The notes beneath the pieces were generated by a model, which saw nothing but the letters and a program-made list of their open reading frames with translations, was not told the DNA's origin and ran no database searches. Shown piece after piece: positions 41,750 to 55,219 of a stretch of DNA of 55,687 bases; position 1 is the first letter of the stretch; every line of letters begins with the position of its first letter. This stretch comes from Carboxydothermus pertinax (GTDB lineage Bacteria > Bacillota > Z-2901 > Carboxydothermales > Carboxydothermaceae). A program made the position numbers and the translations under genes. The stretch is taken from the NCBI RefSeq assembly GCF_001950255.1, contig NZ_BDJK01000013.1:1-55687 (forward strand), written 5' to 3'.

Positions 41750-43304
41750 CACTATTATTAATTAAAAAGTAGATTAAACTGTCGGTTAAAGCTTTTAAAC
41801 TGGCTTCAATGATATTGGTGGAAACTCCCACGGTATTGATACTTTTCTCGCCGGCTGACGATTCAATTAACACCCGCACTACCGCCTCGGTTCCGGCTTT
41901 TTCGTTTAAGACCCGGACCTTATAGTCGGTAAGCTTAAGTTCCGAAAGATTGGGGTATATTTCTAAAAGAGCTTTCCTTAAGGCATTATCTAAAGCGTTT
42001 ACTGGACCGTTGCCATCGGAAGCGGTATGAATTGTGGTATCCCCCACCCGGACTTTAACCACCGCTTCGGATAAGACCCGACCATCTTCTTTAATTTCAA
42101 TAATGAGCTTTGAATTGTCAATTTTAAAAGGTTCAAGCAATTTTCCGGAAACTTTTCGGACTAAAAGTTCCAAAGATGCTTCGGCCCCTTCAAACTGGTA
42201 ACCCTGGTGCTCCATCGCCTTAATTGCCGCCACCAGTTCTTTGCCATAGGTTTTTACCTCTTCTTCCGATAACCCCAGGTTCTCACTGTTAAAAAGAAGG
42301 TTTGAAACTCCGGCCTGGTCGGATATGGAAACTTTCCGGTGGTTGCCTACCAGCTCGGGAGGTATATGTTCATAAGTTCCCTTATCTTTTAAAAGAGCGC
42401 TGGCGTGAACACCGCCTTTATGGGTAAAAGCGCTCTGCCCGGTATACGGCTGATAAGGATTAGGATGAAGGTTGGCAATTTCCGCAACATACCTAGAAAG
42501 CCGGGTCAGGTTTTTAAGATTGTCCTGACAGTTTAGCTCTACCCCCATTTTTAGGCAAAGATTAGGAATAAGTGAGCAAAGATTAGCATTGCCGCACCGC
42601 TCGCCATAACCGTTTATTGTTCCCTGAATCATAATGGCCCCGGCTTTTACCGCTTCTAAACTATTGGCCACCGCCAGTTCCGAATCGTTATGAGCGTGAA
42701 TGCCGATACGGGAGTGAATTTTTAAAGCTGCTTCCACCCCGGCCCGAATCTCTTTGGGCAAACTTCCGCCGTTGGTATCACATAATACTATGAAATCGGC
42801 TCCAGCCCTGGCGGCCTGTTCGATAACTTTAAGAGCATAATCGGGATTATTTTTAAAACCGTCAAAAAAATGTTCCGCATCAAAAACCATTTCCCGGCCG
42901 GCATCTTTTAAAAAGGCTACGGTTTCATAAACCATTAAAAGATTGTTTTCCAAGCTCGTCTCCAACGCCATTTCCACATGTAAATCCCAGGCTTTGCCAA
43001 AAACCGTAATTACCGGTGCCTCGCTTTTAAGAAGATTATGGAGGTTGGAATCATCCTTTACCGAAAGCCTTGGATGGCGGGTTGAACCAAAAGCCGCAAG
43101 CTTAGTTTTATTAAAATCAAGCTTTTTGGCTTCCTGGAAAAACTCTAAATCTTTAGGATTTGCTCCCGGCCACCCACCTTCTAAATAATCAATGCCAAAG
43201 GCAATTAGTTTCTTGGTAATTTTTAATTTATCGGAAACCGTATAATTTATCCCTTCGGCCTGGGCTCCGTCTCTTAAAGTAGTATCATAAAGGTAAACCT
43301 TCAT
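41733..43304 (-). CDS. cimA: Citramalate synthase
   Basis: About 523 residues, DRE-TIM family: [20 protein letters not shown] start, [28 protein letters not shown] (metal-binding HxH) and [11 protein letters not shown], then an LeuA-type C-terminal allosteric domain. The GWPGANP and AQAEG signatures separate it from LeuA. It condenses pyruvate and acetyl-CoA to (R)-citramalate, giving 2-oxobutyrate via LeuCDB, i.e. isoleucine without threonine. Two adjacent ATGs (43307, 43304) inside the leuB end; 20 bases overlap. Confidence 0.9.
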   Translation of the reverse strand: MKVYLYDTTLRDGAQAEGINYTVSDKLKITKKLIAFGIDYLEGGWPGANPKDLEFFQEAKKLDFNKTKLAAFGSTRHPRLSVKDDSNLHNLLKSEAPVITVFGKAWDLHVEMALETSLENNLLMVYETVAFLKDAGREMVFDAEHFFDGFKNNPDYALKVIEQAARAGADFIVLCDTNGGSLPKEIRAGVEAALKIHSRIGIHAHNDSELAVANSLEAVKAGAIMIQGTINGYGERCGNANLCSLIPNLCLKMGVELNCQDNLKNLTRLSRYVAEIANLHPNPYQPYTGQSAFTHKGGVHASALLKDKGTYEHIPPELVGNHRKVSISDQAGVSNLLFNSENLGLSEEEVKTYGKELVAAIKAMEHQGYQFEGAEASLELLVRKVSGKLLEPFKIDNSKLIIEIKEDGRVLSEAVVKVRVGDTTIHTASDGNGPVNALDNALRKALLEIYPNLSELKLTDYKVRVLNEKAGTEAVVRVLIESSAGEKSINTVGVSTNIIEASLKALTDSLIYFLINNSEGTVS

Positions 43305-44409
43305 CATAAACCCCACCTAAGATTTCTTCCGCTACTAAATCACCCATTTCTTCACAGGTAACTAACGTAGTACCCGGCTCCAAAATATCACCCGTCCGGT
43401 AACCTTTTTGTAATACTGCTTTTACTGCTTTTTCAATAAGTAACGCTTCTTCCGGGCAGTCTAAACTGTATCTTAACATCATTCCAGCCGATAAGATTGT
43501 TGCCAGGGGGTTAGCTTTGTTTTGTCCGGCAATATCCGGTGCAGAACCGTGGATCGGCTCATATAACCCAAACTTTCCGTTTAAGCTGGCCGAGGGTAAA
43601 AGTCCAATGGAACCGGCCAAAACCGAGCCTTCATCGGTTAAAATATCCCCAAACATGTTTTCGGTAACGATTACATCAAACTGCCGGGGATTCCTTATAA
43701 GCTGCATTGCACAGTTATCTACATACATATAAGATAAAGTTACCTCAGGATAATCCTTTTTCACCTCTTCTGCTACTTCCCGCCAAAAACGGGAACTTTC
43801 CAAAACATTGGCTTTATCCACTAAAGTAAGTTTACCTCCTCGTTTTTGTGCTAACTCAAAACCAAGTCTTACTACCCTTTCCACTTCTTTTTCGGTATAA
43901 ATCAAGGTATCAATTACCGCTTGTTCCCCTTGTTCCGTAGTAATCCGTTTCTTCTCGCCAAAATAAAGGCCACCCGTTAACTCCCGGACCATTAAAATAT
44001 CCACACCCTCAATTATGTCCGGCTTTAAAGGGGAAGCATTTTTCAGTTCCGGGAAAAACATAACCGGCCGTAAGTTGGCATACAGGTCAAAAACTTTACG
44101 GATTTTTAAAAGTCCCCCTAATTCCGGGCGGATTTCCGGCGGTAGATTATCCCACTTTGGGCCGCCAACGGCGCCTAATAAAATGGCGTCGCTCTTTTTC
44201 CCCAGTTCCACTGTTTCCGCCGGAAGTGGTACACCAACTTCATCGATTGCTGCTCCGCCAATTAACCCGTGCTGAAAATTAAAGGTAATGCCGCTTTTTT
44301 CGCTCAACGCTTTTAAAACTTTAACCGCTTCCCGGGTTATCTCCGGTCCGATGCCATCCCCCGGCAGTACAAGAATCTTAAACGGTCCCTTGCAATTTCT
44401 CCCGGACAT
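43285..44409 (-). CDS. leuB: 3-isopropylmalate dehydrogenase
   Basis: 374 residues: [102 protein letters not shown]-dependent oxidative decarboxylation in leucine synthesis and, with CimA, of methylmalate. The ATG at 44409 overlaps leuD; AAGGAGG is upstream. N-terminus is about eight residues longer than average. Confidence 0.95.
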   Translation of the reverse strand: MSGRNCKGPFKILVLPGDGIGPEITREAVKVLKALSEKSGITFNFQHGLIGGAAIDEVGVPLPAETVELGKKSDAILLGAVGGPKWDNLPPEIRPELGGLLKIRKVFDLYANLRPVMFFPELKNASPLKPDIIEGVDILMVRELTGGLYFGEKKRITTEQGEQAVIDTLIYTEKEVERVVRLGFELAQKRGGKLTLVDKANVLESSRFWREVAEEVKKDYPEVTLSYMYVDNCAMQLIRNPRQFDVIVTENMFGDILTDEGSVLAGSIGLLPSASLNGKFGLYEPIHGSAPDIAGQNKANPLATILSAGMMLRYSLDCPEEALLIEKAVKAVLQKGYRTGDILEPGTTLVTCEEMGDLVAEEILGGVYDEGLPL

Positions 44410-44866
44410 AGTTAATTAGTCCTCCTTTGGCAATAATATTTTGCATGAATTCCGGTATCGGCTTGGCAAAATAGCTTTCGCCAGTAGTAAGATTTTTTAT
44501 TTCTCCGGTATCATAATTTATGGAAAGCTCATCCCCATCCCGGATTTTCTCGGCCGCCTCGGGGCATTCCAAAATTTTTAGGCCAATATTAAAACTATTC
44601 CGGTAAAAGATTCGGGCAAAGGATTTGGCAATTACCGCTTCAATGCCTAGAGCTTTAATAGCTATTGGCGCATGTTCTCTTGAACTTCCACAACCAAAAT
44701 TTTTCCCTGCCACAATCACATCTCCGGGCTTTGCTTTTTTGGCAAAGTCAGGATCCCCGTCTTCCATACAGTGTTTGGCAAGTTCTGCAGGATCAGATGT
44801 ATTTAAATACCTCGCCGGAATAATTACATCGGTGTCAATATCGTCTCCAAACTTAAAAGCCCGCAT
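44378..44866 (-). CDS. leuD: Isopropylmalate isomerase, small subunit
   Basis: 162 residues: [16 protein letters not shown] start and [21 protein letters not shown]. The short size matches the archaeal/thermophile (homoaconitase-type) LeuD. Works with LeuC. The ATG overlaps the end of leuC by a single base. Confidence 0.95.
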   Translation of the reverse strand: MRAFKFGDDIDTDVIIPARYLNTSDPAELAKHCMEDGDPDFAKKAKPGDVIVAGKNFGCGSSREHAPIAIKALGIEAVIAKSFARIFYRNSFNIGLKILECPEAAEKIRDGDELSINYDTGEIKNLTTGESYFAKPIPEFMQNIIAKGGLINYVREKLQGTV

Positions 44867-46131
44867 TATAACACCTCCTCGGGATGGGCAATTCTTCCGA
44901 CTACCGCTGAAGCTGCTGCTACCGCCGGTCCCGCTAGATAAACTTCCGATTCCACGTGGCCCATCCGGCCTACAAAATTTCGGTTAGTAGTGGCAACAGC
45001 CTTTTCCCCTTTGGCTAAAATCCCCATGTGTCCACCTAAGCAGGGACCACAAGTAGGGGTAGAGACTGCCGCTCCCGCTTCAAGGAAAATATCTATAAGC
45101 CCTTCCCTTAAAGCCTGGCGGTACACCTTTTGGGATCCGGGTATGATAATACACCGGACATAATCTTTAACTTTTTTCCCCTTTAAAATCGCAGCCGCTA
45201 CCCGTAAATCCTCAATTCGGCCATTGGTGCAGGACCCAATTACCACCTGGTCAATGTCCTTGCCGGATACCTCCTTTACCGGCACGGCATTTTCTGGAAG
45301 ATGGGGAAGAGCTACCTGCGGTTCGATTTCTTCCACGTTAATTTCGTAAACCGCTTCGTATCGGGCATCGGGATCGCTGGCAAAAGCTTGAAATTCCCGT
45401 TTTGCTCTACTCTTTACGTATTCTAAAGTTAGCTCATCTACCGGAAAAATGCCGTTTTTTGCCCCGGCTTCAATAGCCATATTAGCCATAGTAAGCCGTC
45501 CTTCAACGGAGATTAATTTTAGGGCTGAGCCAGCAAATTCCATAGCTTTATATAACGCTCCATCAACTCCAATTTGGCCTATAATATAAAGGATAATATC
45601 TTTTGCCGAAACATAGGGTAAAAGCTTTTCGCCATAAAGATAAAACTTAATGCTCTCGGGAACTTTAAACCAGGTTTCCCCCAGCGCCATAGCTGCTGCC
45701 AGGTCAGTAGATCCTACCCCGGTGGCAAAAGCCCCCAGCCCCCCGTAAGTACAGGTGTGGGAATCGGCACCGATAATCACCTCTCCCGGCAATACCAGCC
45801 CTTCTTCCGGCAGGAGCACATGCTCAATGCCCATTTTACCTACTTCAAAATAATAGGTAAGGTTTTGCTCCCGGGCAAAATCCCTTAAAATTTTGGCCTG
45901 TTCAGCACTTTTAATATCTTTGTTAGGGGTAAAATGGTCCGGTATTAAATAAACCCTCTCCCGGTCAAAAACTGCTTCCACCCCAATTTTTTTGAACTCA
46001 CTAATTGCCACCGGCCCGGTTATATCGTTAGCTAAAACCGCATCTACCTTGCAGGATACGAGCTCTCCCGGCTCAACTTTGCCTTTGCCAGCATGGAAGG
46101 CCAGGATTTTTTCGGTCATTGTCATCCCCAT
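44866..46131 (-). CDS. leuC: Isopropylmalate isomerase, large subunit
   Basis: 421 residues, short HACN-type Leu[34 protein letters not shown] and [14 protein letters not shown] provide the three 4Fe-4S cluster Cys. It isomerises 2- to 3-isopropylmalate and, in the CimA route, citramalate to methylmalate. TAATG overlap with leuA; several ATGs follow within six codons, the first has AAAGGGGAG. Confidence 0.95.
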   Translation of the reverse strand: MGMTMTEKILAFHAGKGKVEPGELVSCKVDAVLANDITGPVAISEFKKIGVEAVFDRERVYLIPDHFTPNKDIKSAEQAKILRDFAREQNLTYYFEVGKMGIEHVLLPEEGLVLPGEVIIGADSHTCTYGGLGAFATGVGSTDLAAAMALGETWFKVPESIKFYLYGEKLLPYVSAKDIILYIIGQIGVDGALYKAMEFAGSALKLISVEGRLTMANMAIEAGAKNGIFPVDELTLEYVKSRAKREFQAFASDPDARYEAVYEINVEEIEPQVALPHLPENAVPVKEVSGKDIDQVVIGSCTNGRIEDLRVAAAILKGKKVKDYVRCIIIPGSQKVYRQALREGLIDIFLEAGAAVSTPTCGPCLGGHMGILAKGEKAVATTNRNFVGRMGHVESEVYLAGPAVAAASAVVGRIAHPEEVL

Positions 46132-47660
46132 TACTGCTTCTCCCCTTTCAGTGAAAATTCAAACAGTATTTTGTTAATACCGTTTAAATAAGCCTTGGCT
46201 GAGGCTTCTAAAATATCGGTGGAAACTCCGTGACCGGTAATAATTTTCCCGCGGCCATTTTTTAATTTCACCACTACTTCTCCCAGGGCATCTTCACCGG
46301 AAGTTACAGCGTTAATTGAATACTGTTCTAAAACCGGGGTTAAACCGGTTATTTTATTGATAGCTTTATAAATGGCATCTACCGGTCCATCGCCGGTGGC
46401 AGCTTCTTCTAATTTTTCCTCTTCCTTTAATAAGCCCACCGTGGCCGTGGGGATAATCGTTGAACCGGTAGAAATATGGAAATACTCCAGGGTAAAAGTT
46501 TCGGGAACTTTTCTTATTTCTTCTTCCATCATTGCTTCTAAATCCTGGTCGGTAACTTCTTTTTTCTTATCGGCTAAAGCTTTAAATTTAATAAAAGCTT
46601 CGTTTAATTGCTCCTCGGTTAATTCATAACCAAGCTCTAATAACCTCTCCTTTAACGCATGTCTTCCCGAATGTTTTCCAAGGACGAGACGGGATTCGGG
46701 AATACCTACTAGCTTTGGGTTCATTATTTCATAAGTAGTCCTTTCCTTTAAAACCCCATCCTGGTGGATACCCGATTCGTGGGAAAAGGCATTTTTCCCC
46801 ACAATTGCTTTGTTGGGCTGCACCGGCATACCGGTTAAATTGCTAACAAGCTTACTGGTCCGGTAAATCTCCTCGGTTTTAATTCCGGTATAAAAGGGTA
46901 GAAGATCTTTTCGGGTATAAAGAGCCATGACTATTTCTTCCAAGGAACAGTTTCCAGCCCGTTCGCCAATTCCGTTAATGGTACATTCCACCTGCCGGGC
47001 GCCATTTTTTATAGCTGCTAAACTATTAGCCACCGCAAGGCCCAAATCATCATGGCAGTGAACGCTTAAGACTGCCCGGTCCATTACCGGAACTTTTTCT
47101 AAAATTTTGCGGATAAATTCCCCAAACTCTTCCGGTTCCGCATAACCAACGGTATCGGGAATGTTTATAGTAGTAGCTCCTGCTTTTACTGCTGCTTCCA
47201 CGACCCGGCACAAAAAGTCCAAATCACTTCTTGAAGCATCTTCCGCCGAAAACTCCACATCGGAAGTGTATTTTTTCGCAAGTTTTACTGCTGCTACTGC
47301 CCGTTCAATTACCGCCTCCCGGTCCATTTTCAGCTTGTATTTTAAATGAATATCGGAAGTAGCGATAAAAGTATGAATCCTTGGGTTTTCGGCCTCTTTT
47401 AAGGCTTCCCAAGCGGTTTCGATATCCAACGCTGAAGCCCGGGCAAGCCCTGCCACTACCACCCCTTTTACTTCTCGGGCAATTAGGAAAACGGCTTCTT
47501 TATCTCCTGGCGACGTTACCGGAAAACCAGCCTCTATAATATCAACGCCCAGCTTTTGTAGTTGCCGGGCGATTTGCAATTTCTCGTGGACGTTTAAACT
47601 AACTCCTGGAGACTGCTCCCCATCCCTTAAGGTCGTATCAAAAATCCTAACCCTATCCAT
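46131..47660 (-). CDS. leuA: 2-isopropylmalate synthase
   Basis: 509 residues: [51 protein letters not shown] and a C-terminal leucine-binding regulatory domain. Condenses acetyl-CoA and 2-oxoisovalerate. Start ATG 47660 with AAGGGTGAG; the longer upstream frame is rejected. First of the leu block. Confidence 0.95.
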   Translation of the reverse strand: MDRVRIFDTTLRDGEQSPGVSLNVHEKLQIARQLQKLGVDIIEAGFPVTSPGDKEAVFLIAREVKGVVVAGLARASALDIETAWEALKEAENPRIHTFIATSDIHLKYKLKMDREAVIERAVAAVKLAKKYTSDVEFSAEDASRSDLDFLCRVVEAAVKAGATTINIPDTVGYAEPEEFGEFIRKILEKVPVMDRAVLSVHCHDDLGLAVANSLAAIKNGARQVECTINGIGERAGNCSLEEIVMALYTRKDLLPFYTGIKTEEIYRTSKLVSNLTGMPVQPNKAIVGKNAFSHESGIHQDGVLKERTTYEIMNPKLVGIPESRLVLGKHSGRHALKERLLELGYELTEEQLNEAFIKFKALADKKKEVTDQDLEAMMEEEIRKVPETFTLEYFHISTGSTIIPTATVGLLKEEEKLEEAATGDGPVDAIYKAINKITGLTPVLEQYSINAVTSGEDALGEVVVKLKNGRGKIITGHGVSTDILEASAKAYLNGINKILFEFSLKGEKQ

Positions 47661-47732
47661 CAATCTCACCCTTCCAGCTTTTTTGCAAGTAATCGGTGAG
47701 GAAGACCGACCACCGACCACTTACCACCGTTA

Positions 47733-49397
47733 TTACCAATCCACCGCTTCCCCGATAGGTGCCCCCGAGAGCACCATAGGAAGCACTTTTTCCTCGGGAC
47801 TTATTTCTACTTCTAGAAGGTACATTCCCTTATGCCCAAGCATTTCGTTTAAAGCCTCGTCTACCTCTTCCGGTTTGGTAATTTTCCGTCCTGGAATCCC
47901 ATAAGCTTTTGCTAAAGCCACAAAATCCGGAATAAAACCTAAATCAATACCAAAGTAATTTTTGTTAGCATAAAATTCCTGCAACTGCTTAACCATTCCC
48001 AGTTTTCTATTAACAAACAAGATAATCTTTAAAGATAAATTCTGTTCCCTGGCAGTAGCAAGCTCTCCCATATTCATTTGAAAGCTACCATCGCCGGTGA
48101 TTAATACTACCTGTTTATCCCGAAAAGCTATTGCCGCACCAATAGCTGCCGGCAACCCGTAACCCATGCAGCCAAGGCCACCGCTGGTTAAGAAAGTACG
48201 GGGTTTTCTAAAAGGGTAAAATTGCGCTGTCCACATCTGATGCTGTCCCACATCGGTAGCAATTATGGTATCATCCGAAACCTTTTCTCCTAAAAGTTTA
48301 ATAGTTTCCTGCGGTTTTATATACTCATCTTTTTCGTATTTTAAGGGAAAATCTTCTTTCCAGGAGTTTATTTTAGACAGCCACTCCTGGTGGTTTTGCG
48401 GTTCAATTAATTTTAACATCTCCTGTAAAACATTTTTTACATCACCAACAATGGGAACGTCAGCCCTAACGTTTTTGCCGATTTCCGCCGGGTCTACATC
48501 AATATGAATAATTTTTGCTTTTGGAGCAAAGCCGGATAACTCTCCCGTTACCCGGTCGGCAAACCGTACCCCCAGGGCAATTAAAATATCACTTTCGGTT
48601 ACCGCTAAATTAGCATAACGGGTCCCGTGCAGTCCGAGCATCCCTAAGAAAAGCGGGCTGTCCTGGGGAAAGGAAGTAAGTCCCATGAGGGTATTAGTTA
48701 CCGGAATATCTGCCTTTACGGCAAACTCATAGAGTTCCTGGCTGGCGTTAGCGGCTATTATGCCGCCGCCAGCAATAATTACCGGCCTTTTCGCCTGACT
48801 TATGACCTTTACCGCTTCGGCAATTTTCTGGGGATGGCCTTTTAAATTAGGCTTATACCCGCGGATCTCTACTTTCTGCGGATATTGAAAGTTGATAGTT
48901 CGAGAGGCTACATCTTTTGGTAGATCAATTAATACCGGGCCCGGTCGACCGGTAGAAGCAATATAAAAGGCCTTTTTCACAATTGCTGGTATATCCGCCG
49001 GATTTTTCACCAAAAAGTTGTGCTTGGTAATTGGCATGGTTATGCCGGTAATATCTACTTCCTGAAAAGCATCAGTCCCCACCATTGTAGTGGGTACCTG
49101 GCCGGTAATCACCACTACCGGTACTGAATCCATGTAAGCCGTAGCAATTCCGGTTACCAGGTTGGTGGCCCCCGGTCCGGAGGTAGCAATGCATACTCCT
49201 ACTTTCCCCGAAGCCCGGGCATAACCGTTAGCGGCATGTATTGCCCCCGGCTCATGGCGCACTAAAACGTGCTGAATTTTTGATTGGCGTAAGGCCTCAT
49301 AAAGAGGCACCACCGCTCCCCCGGGATAGCCAAAAACCGTTGAAACACCTTCCAGTTCAAGAGCTTTTACTAAAGCCCTGGCACCAGTAATCTCCAA
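47733..49397 (-). CDS. ilvB: Acetohydroxyacid synthase large-subunit paralogue with Trp-to-Leu change
   Basis: 554 residues, ThDP-dependent fold: FGYPGGAVVPLYEAL, RHEPGAIHAANGYAR (catalytic Glu49), GDGSFQMNMGE (435 on). At the motif where the sister protein has NNGYLGMVRQWQ, this one has NRKLGMVKQLQ: the second Asn of the GDG-NN ThDP/Mg motif is Arg464 and the Trp is Leu472. In characterised enzymes this Trp sets preference for 2-oxobutyrate and herbicide binding (Trp464 of E. coli AHAS II, Trp574 of plants). It may favour pyruvate or be a related synthase. No dedicated small subunit; the ilvN upstream could serve both. Confidence 0.9.
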   Translation of the reverse strand: MEITGARALVKALELEGVSTVFGYPGGAVVPLYEALRQSKIQHVLVRHEPGAIHAANGYARASGKVGVCIATSGPGATNLVTGIATAYMDSVPVVVITGQVPTTMVGTDAFQEVDITGITMPITKHNFLVKNPADIPAIVKKAFYIASTGRPGPVLIDLPKDVASRTINFQYPQKVEIRGYKPNLKGHPQKIAEAVKVISQAKRPVIIAGGGIIAANASQELYEFAVKADIPVTNTLMGLTSFPQDSPLFLGMLGLHGTRYANLAVTESDILIALGVRFADRVTGELSGFAPKAKIIHIDVDPAEIGKNVRADVPIVGDVKNVLQEMLKLIEPQNHQEWLSKINSWKEDFPLKYEKDEYIKPQETIKLLGEKVSDDTIIATDVGQHQMWTAQFYPFRKPRTFLTSGGLGCMGYGLPAAIGAAIAFRDKQVVLITGDGSFQMNMGELATAREQNLSLKIILFVNRKLGMVKQLQEFYANKNYFGIDLGFIPDFVALAKAYGIPGRKITKPEEVDEALNEMLGHKGMYLLEVEISPEEKVLPMVLSGAPIGEAVDW

Positions 49398-49409
49398 AAG
49401 ACATCCCCC

Positions 49410-50916
<1,507 letters not shown>

Positions 50917-50927
50917 CTAATCCCCCC

Positions 50928-52586
50928 TTAGCCTAACATTTTGTTAATAGCGCCTCCCGGCGGCACCATGGGAAAAACATTTTCCTCCCGGTCTACCCAA
51001 ATATCGGCTACTACCGGCCCCGGGTGTTTTAAAACTTCCCAAAGCTTTTCCTCCAAATTATCTTCCTTTTTAATTCGAACTCCAAAAATTCCGTAAGCTT
51101 CCGCTAATTTAACAAATTCTGGATTTACAAGTTCCGTATGGGAATAGCGGCGCTGGTGGAAAAGTTCCTGCCACTGCCGCACCATTCCTAAATAACCGTT
51201 ATTTAAAATAATCACCTTTATCGGAATATTATAAGCAGCGACAGTCATAAGTTCCTGGCTATTCATCTGAATGCCGCCATCACCGGTAACTACCACCACC
51301 TGGCGGTCCGGTCTTGCCACTTGTGCTCCAATGCCCGCCGGAAGGCCAAAACCCATGGTTCCAAGTCCTCCTGACGAAATGAAGCTACGGGGTGTGTTAA
51401 ACTTGTAATATTGGGCTGCCCACATCTGGTTTTGTCCAACATCGGTGACAATTATCGCTTCTCCGCCAGTTTGCTGATAAAGAATTTCGATAACTTTTTG
51501 GGGCTTTAAACCACACTCTTGATTATAAGTTAAAGGGTATTTTTCCTTTAACTCATCAACAAACTCCAACCATTTTTCCGGCTTTTTTTCTTCTATCATC
51601 CCTAACAAAAGTTGAAGGCTGTTCTTTACATCCCCCACCAGTGGCACTTCTACCCGCACATTTTTGTTAATTTCGGCAGGATCAATATCCAAATGAATAA
51701 TTTTGGCTTTAGGTGCAAAGCTCTTTACATCTCCGGTAACCCGATCATCAAACCGTACCCCCACTGCCAGCAAGAGATCGCATTCGCTAACAGCATAGTT
51801 TGCCGGTTTAGTTCCATGCATTCCCAGCATCCCTAAAAATAAGGGATGATTCCCCGGAAATCCGCCCAGCCCCATTAAACTCGCAACTACCGGTGCATTT
51901 ATTTTTTCAGCCAATTGTAGCAATAACTGCTCAGCACCGGCATTTATTACTCCGCCCCCGGTAAAAACCACCGGACGCTCGGAGTCGTTTATAAGCGCCG
52001 CCGCTTTTTTTATTTCCTCCTCCCGTGGAGTAAGAACTGGTTTGTACCCTGGAAGTTCAACTTTTTCGAGAAATTTATAATGGGCTTTTGCTGCCGAGAC
52101 ATCTTTGGGAATATCGATTAAAACCGGTCCCGGTCGTCCCGTCCGGGCAATGTAAAATGCTTCCACCACCGTTTGGGCAATTTCCCCCGGGTCTTTCACC
52201 AAGTAATTATGTTTGGTGATTGGCATAGTTATTCCGGTAATATCGGCCTCCTGAAAAGAATCCCTCCCTAAAAGGAAAGTAGCCACCTGTCCGGTAATGG
52301 CAACCACCGGCACCGAATCCATATAAGCGGTTGCGAGGCCAGTAACCAAGTTAGTTGCGCCCGGACCGGATGTGGCAAAACATACTCCTACCCTGCCTGA
52401 TGCCCGGGCATATCCGTCCGCCGCATGGGCAGCCCCCTGTTCATGCCGGGTCAAGTAATGGGTAATCTTTGAATCGTAAAGGGCATCATAAATCGGCAAA
52501 ACCGCTCCTCCTGGATACCCAAAAACCGTATCTACCCCTAAATCCTCCAAAACTTTAATTAAAATTTGTGCTCCGGTTAGCTCCAT
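50928..52586 (-). CDS. ilvB: Acetohydroxyacid synthase large subunit (canonical)
   Basis: 552 residues: FGYPGGAVLPIYDALYDS, RHEQGAAHAADGYAR with the catalytic Glu, GDGGIQMN and ILNNGYLGMVRQWQELF with the specificity Trp. Forms acetolactate or acetohydroxybutyrate. ATG 52586 has AGAGGTGAAAGAT before it. It pairs with the small subunit gene immediately downstream. Confidence 0.96.
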   Translation of the reverse strand: MELTGAQILIKVLEDLGVDTVFGYPGGAVLPIYDALYDSKITHYLTRHEQGAAHAADGYARASGRVGVCFATSGPGATNLVTGLATAYMDSVPVVAITGQVATFLLGRDSFQEADITGITMPITKHNYLVKDPGEIAQTVVEAFYIARTGRPGPVLIDIPKDVSAAKAHYKFLEKVELPGYKPVLTPREEEIKKAAALINDSERPVVFTGGGVINAGAEQLLLQLAEKINAPVVASLMGLGGFPGNHPLFLGMLGMHGTKPANYAVSECDLLLAVGVRFDDRVTGDVKSFAPKAKIIHLDIDPAEINKNVRVEVPLVGDVKNSLQLLLGMIEEKKPEKWLEFVDELKEKYPLTYNQECGLKPQKVIEILYQQTGGEAIIVTDVGQNQMWAAQYYKFNTPRSFISSGGLGTMGFGLPAGIGAQVARPDRQVVVVTGDGGIQMNSQELMTVAAYNIPIKVIILNNGYLGMVRQWQELFHQRRYSHTELVNPEFVKLAEAYGIFGVRIKKEDNLEEKLWEVLKHPGPVVADIWVDREENVFPMVPPGGAINKMLG

Positions 52587-52597
52587 ATCTTTCACCT

Positions 52598-54259
52598 CTA
52601 CTTTAAAAACACCGCACCTAAATTAGCAGAACTCACCAGTTTTTGGTACCGAGCCAGGTAGCCTGCTTTAATTTGGGGCTCGGGAAGTTTCAGTTGAGCT
52701 TTTCTCCGGTTAAGTTCTTCTTCTTCTACCAAAAGATCAATCTTTTGTCCCGGAATATCTATTTTTATTAAGTCTCCTTCCCGAACCAAAGCTATCGGCC
52801 CACCTTCATACCCTTCCGGGGAAACATGACCAATCGCTGCTCCCCGGGTTGCTCCTGAAAACCTGCCATCGGTAATTAGAGCCACGTCCCGGTCTAAGCC
52901 CATACCGACAAGCGCTGACGTAGGAGTTAGCATCTCCCTCATCCCGGGCCCCCCTTTGGGGCCTTCAAAGCGAATTACCACCACATCCCCTTTATTTATT
53001 TGCCCCGCTAAAATCGCGTTGGTAGCCTCCTCTTCACTATCAAAAACCCGGGCAGGACCGGTATGGGTTAGCATTTCCGGTAAAACCGCTGATTTTTTCA
53101 CCACCGCTCCCTGGGGTGCCAGGGTTCCAAACAAAATTGCTAAGCCCCCCGTCTCCGAGTAAGGATGATCAATGGGACGGATAACTTCGGAATTTTTATT
53201 GACAGCATTTTTCAGATTTTCCCCTACCGTTTTCCCCGAAACGGTCAAAAGTTCTTCATTAATCAAACCTTTCTTGGAAAGCTCTTTCATCACCGCCGGA
53301 ATGCCCCCGGCAAAATAAAGGTCTTCCATGTGATGGGGGCCAGCAGGGCTTAACCGGCAGAGATTAGGAGTTCTTTCACTAATTTCGTTAACTAAATTTA
53401 AATCAAACTCCACCCCTGCTTCATAGGCTACCGCCGCTAAATGTAAAACAGTATTGGTTGAACACCCCAGAGCCATATCTACGGCTAAACCATTTAAGAG
53501 ACTTTCCCGGGTAAAAATATCCCGGGGACGGATATTGTTTTGTAAAAGCTCTAAAACCTTTTCCCCGGTAAGTTTGGCCAGTCTTAACCTCTCGGCATAC
53601 ACCGCCGGAATAGTGCCGTTTCCAGGAAGGGCTATCCCTATAGCCTCGGTCAGGCAGTTCATTGAGTTGGCAGTAAACATGCCAGCGCAAGAGCCACAAC
53701 CAGGGCAGGCGTGATTTTCATACTCCAAAAGCTCTTCATCGGTCATTTTTCCGGCGGCAACTGCCCCAACCCCTTCAAAAACATTACTTAAAGAAACTGC
53801 CTTGCCATTTACCTTTCCTGCTAACATTGGTCCGCCGCTTACAAAGATGGCTGGAAGATTTAAACGCATTGCAGCAATTAACATTCCCGGAACGATTTTA
53901 TCGCAATTGGGAACAAACACCAGAGCATCAAACTGGTGGGCTTTTACCATGACTTCCACCGAGTCAGCAATAAGCTCACGGCTAGCCAGGGAGTATTTCA
54001 TCCCTTCGTGATTCATCGCAATCCCATCACAAACTCCTATTACCGGAAGCTCAAAGGGAACACCGCCAGCATTCCTCACTCCAGATTTTACCGCATCTAC
54101 TACCGTCCTAAGGTGCAGGTGTCCCGGCACAATTTCGGAAAAACTGTGTACTACTCCAATAAAAGGACGGCTCATTTCGCTATCAGTTATTCCCAAAGCT
54201 TTTAAGAGACTCCGGTGGGGAGCTTTGCTGATTCCTTTTTTTATGAGGTTACTTGGCAT
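52598..54259 (-). CDS. ilvD: Dihydroxyacid dehydratase
   Basis: 553 residues: [13 protein letters not shown] and [21 protein letters not shown] carry Fe-S ligand cysteines; [16 protein letters not shown] and [10 protein letters not shown] are further landmarks. Dehydrates dihydroxyacids to 2-oxoacids in valine/isoleucine synthesis. GGAGGAAGAAA precedes ATG. Confidence 0.97.
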   Translation of the reverse strand: MPSNLIKKGISKAPHRSLLKALGITDSEMSRPFIGVVHSFSEIVPGHLHLRTVVDAVKSGVRNAGGVPFELPVIGVCDGIAMNHEGMKYSLASRELIADSVEVMVKAHQFDALVFVPNCDKIVPGMLIAAMRLNLPAIFVSGGPMLAGKVNGKAVSLSNVFEGVGAVAAGKMTDEELLEYENHACPGCGSCAGMFTANSMNCLTEAIGIALPGNGTIPAVYAERLRLAKLTGEKVLELLQNNIRPRDIFTRESLLNGLAVDMALGCSTNTVLHLAAVAYEAGVEFDLNLVNEISERTPNLCRLSPAGPHHMEDLYFAGGIPAVMKELSKKGLINEELLTVSGKTVGENLKNAVNKNSEVIRPIDHPYSETGGLAILFGTLAPQGAVVKKSAVLPEMLTHTGPARVFDSEEEATNAILAGQINKGDVVVIRFEGPKGGPGMREMLTPTSALVGMGLDRDVALITDGRFSGATRGAAIGHVSPEGYEGGPIALVREGDLIKIDIPGQKIDLLVEEEELNRRKAQLKLPEPQIKAGYLARYQKLVSSANLGAVFLK

Positions 54260-54271
54260 TTTCTTCCTCCT

Positions 54272-55153
54272 TTACTCGTTAAAAATAAATGGACCATCAG
54301 TATAAACATATTCCCGGAAATCTTTTATTAACGTTTTGGTCACTGGCCCCGGAACGCCGTTACCAATAATTCTGCCGTCAACCTTAACTACAGGAATTAC
54401 CTCCGCTGCAGTACCGGTTAAGAAGCATTCATCGGCATTAAAAATGTCATAACGGGTAAACAGCTTTTCTTCTACCTGGATACCCCGTTTTCGTGCTAAA
54501 TCCATTACCGTATTACGGGTTATCCCTTCTAAAATGCCTGCATAAGGAGGGGGAGTAATTAAACGGTCATTTTTAACAATAAAAATATTGTCACCGGTAG
54601 CCTCAGCTACATAACCCTCTTGATTTAATAAAATAGCTTCTAAAACCCCGTGCAGATTAGCTTCAATCTTGGCTAGAACATTGTTTAAATAGTTTAATGA
54701 CTTAATCCTGGGGCTTGAAGCCTCGTTTAGGTTTCTCCGGGTAGGAACAGTGATTACTTCAAGCCCTTCTTCATAAAAACGCTCCGGATAAAGGGTAATG
54801 GATGCTCCAATACAAAATACCGTAGCCTTGGAACACTTTCGGGGGTCTAAGCCCAAATCTCCTTTCCCTCGGGCAACTACTAACCGAATATAGCCTTCCC
54901 GTAAATTATTTCGCCGCATTGTCTCCAGCACAACTTCAGCCATTTCTTCCCTGGATAGGGGGATTTCTAAGAGAATCGCCTTTGCCGACTCGTAAAGTCG
55001 ATCTATATGTTCCTTTAACTTAAAAACCCGGTTATGATATGCTCTAATCCCTTCAAACACCCCATCCCCGTATAAAAGCCCGTGGTCAAATACCGAAACT
55101 TTAGCCTCCTCTTCCGGAACAAACTCCCCATTTAAATAAATAATCAACCCCAT
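54272..55153 (-). CDS. ilvE: Branched-chain amino acid aminotransferase
   Basis: 293 residues, PLP fold type IV: FDHGLLYGDGVFEGIRAY, PRIKSLNYLNNVLAKIEA with the PLP-binding Lys, EATGDNIFIV, GITRNTVMDLA, and FLTGTAAEVIPV. Transaminates the final oxoacids. ATG 55153 has GGAGG eight bases upstream; an in-frame GTG three codons earlier lies within that site. First gene after the T-box. Confidence 0.94.
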   Translation of the reverse strand: MGLIIYLNGEFVPEEEAKVSVFDHGLLYGDGVFEGIRAYHNRVFKLKEHIDRLYESAKAILLEIPLSREEMAEVVLETMRRNNLREGYIRLVVARGKGDLGLDPRKCSKATVFCIGASITLYPERFYEEGLEVITVPTRRNLNEASSPRIKSLNYLNNVLAKIEANLHGVLEAILLNQEGYVAEATGDNIFIVKNDRLITPPPYAGILEGITRNTVMDLARKRGIQVEEKLFTRYDIFNADECFLTGTAAEVIPVVKVDGRIIGNGVPGPVTKTLIKDFREYVYTDGPFIFNE

Positions 55154-55219
55154 AGCCCACACCTCCGCAATTTTATTAAAATTTTTTCATTTTTATGCAA
55201 AAAAATCTTAAAAATATAT

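Noticed and set aside
47661-47720. Longer LeuA N-terminus
   Set aside because: The extra twenty residues do not look like LeuA; the family begins at the [11 protein letters not shown] segment after ATG 47660.
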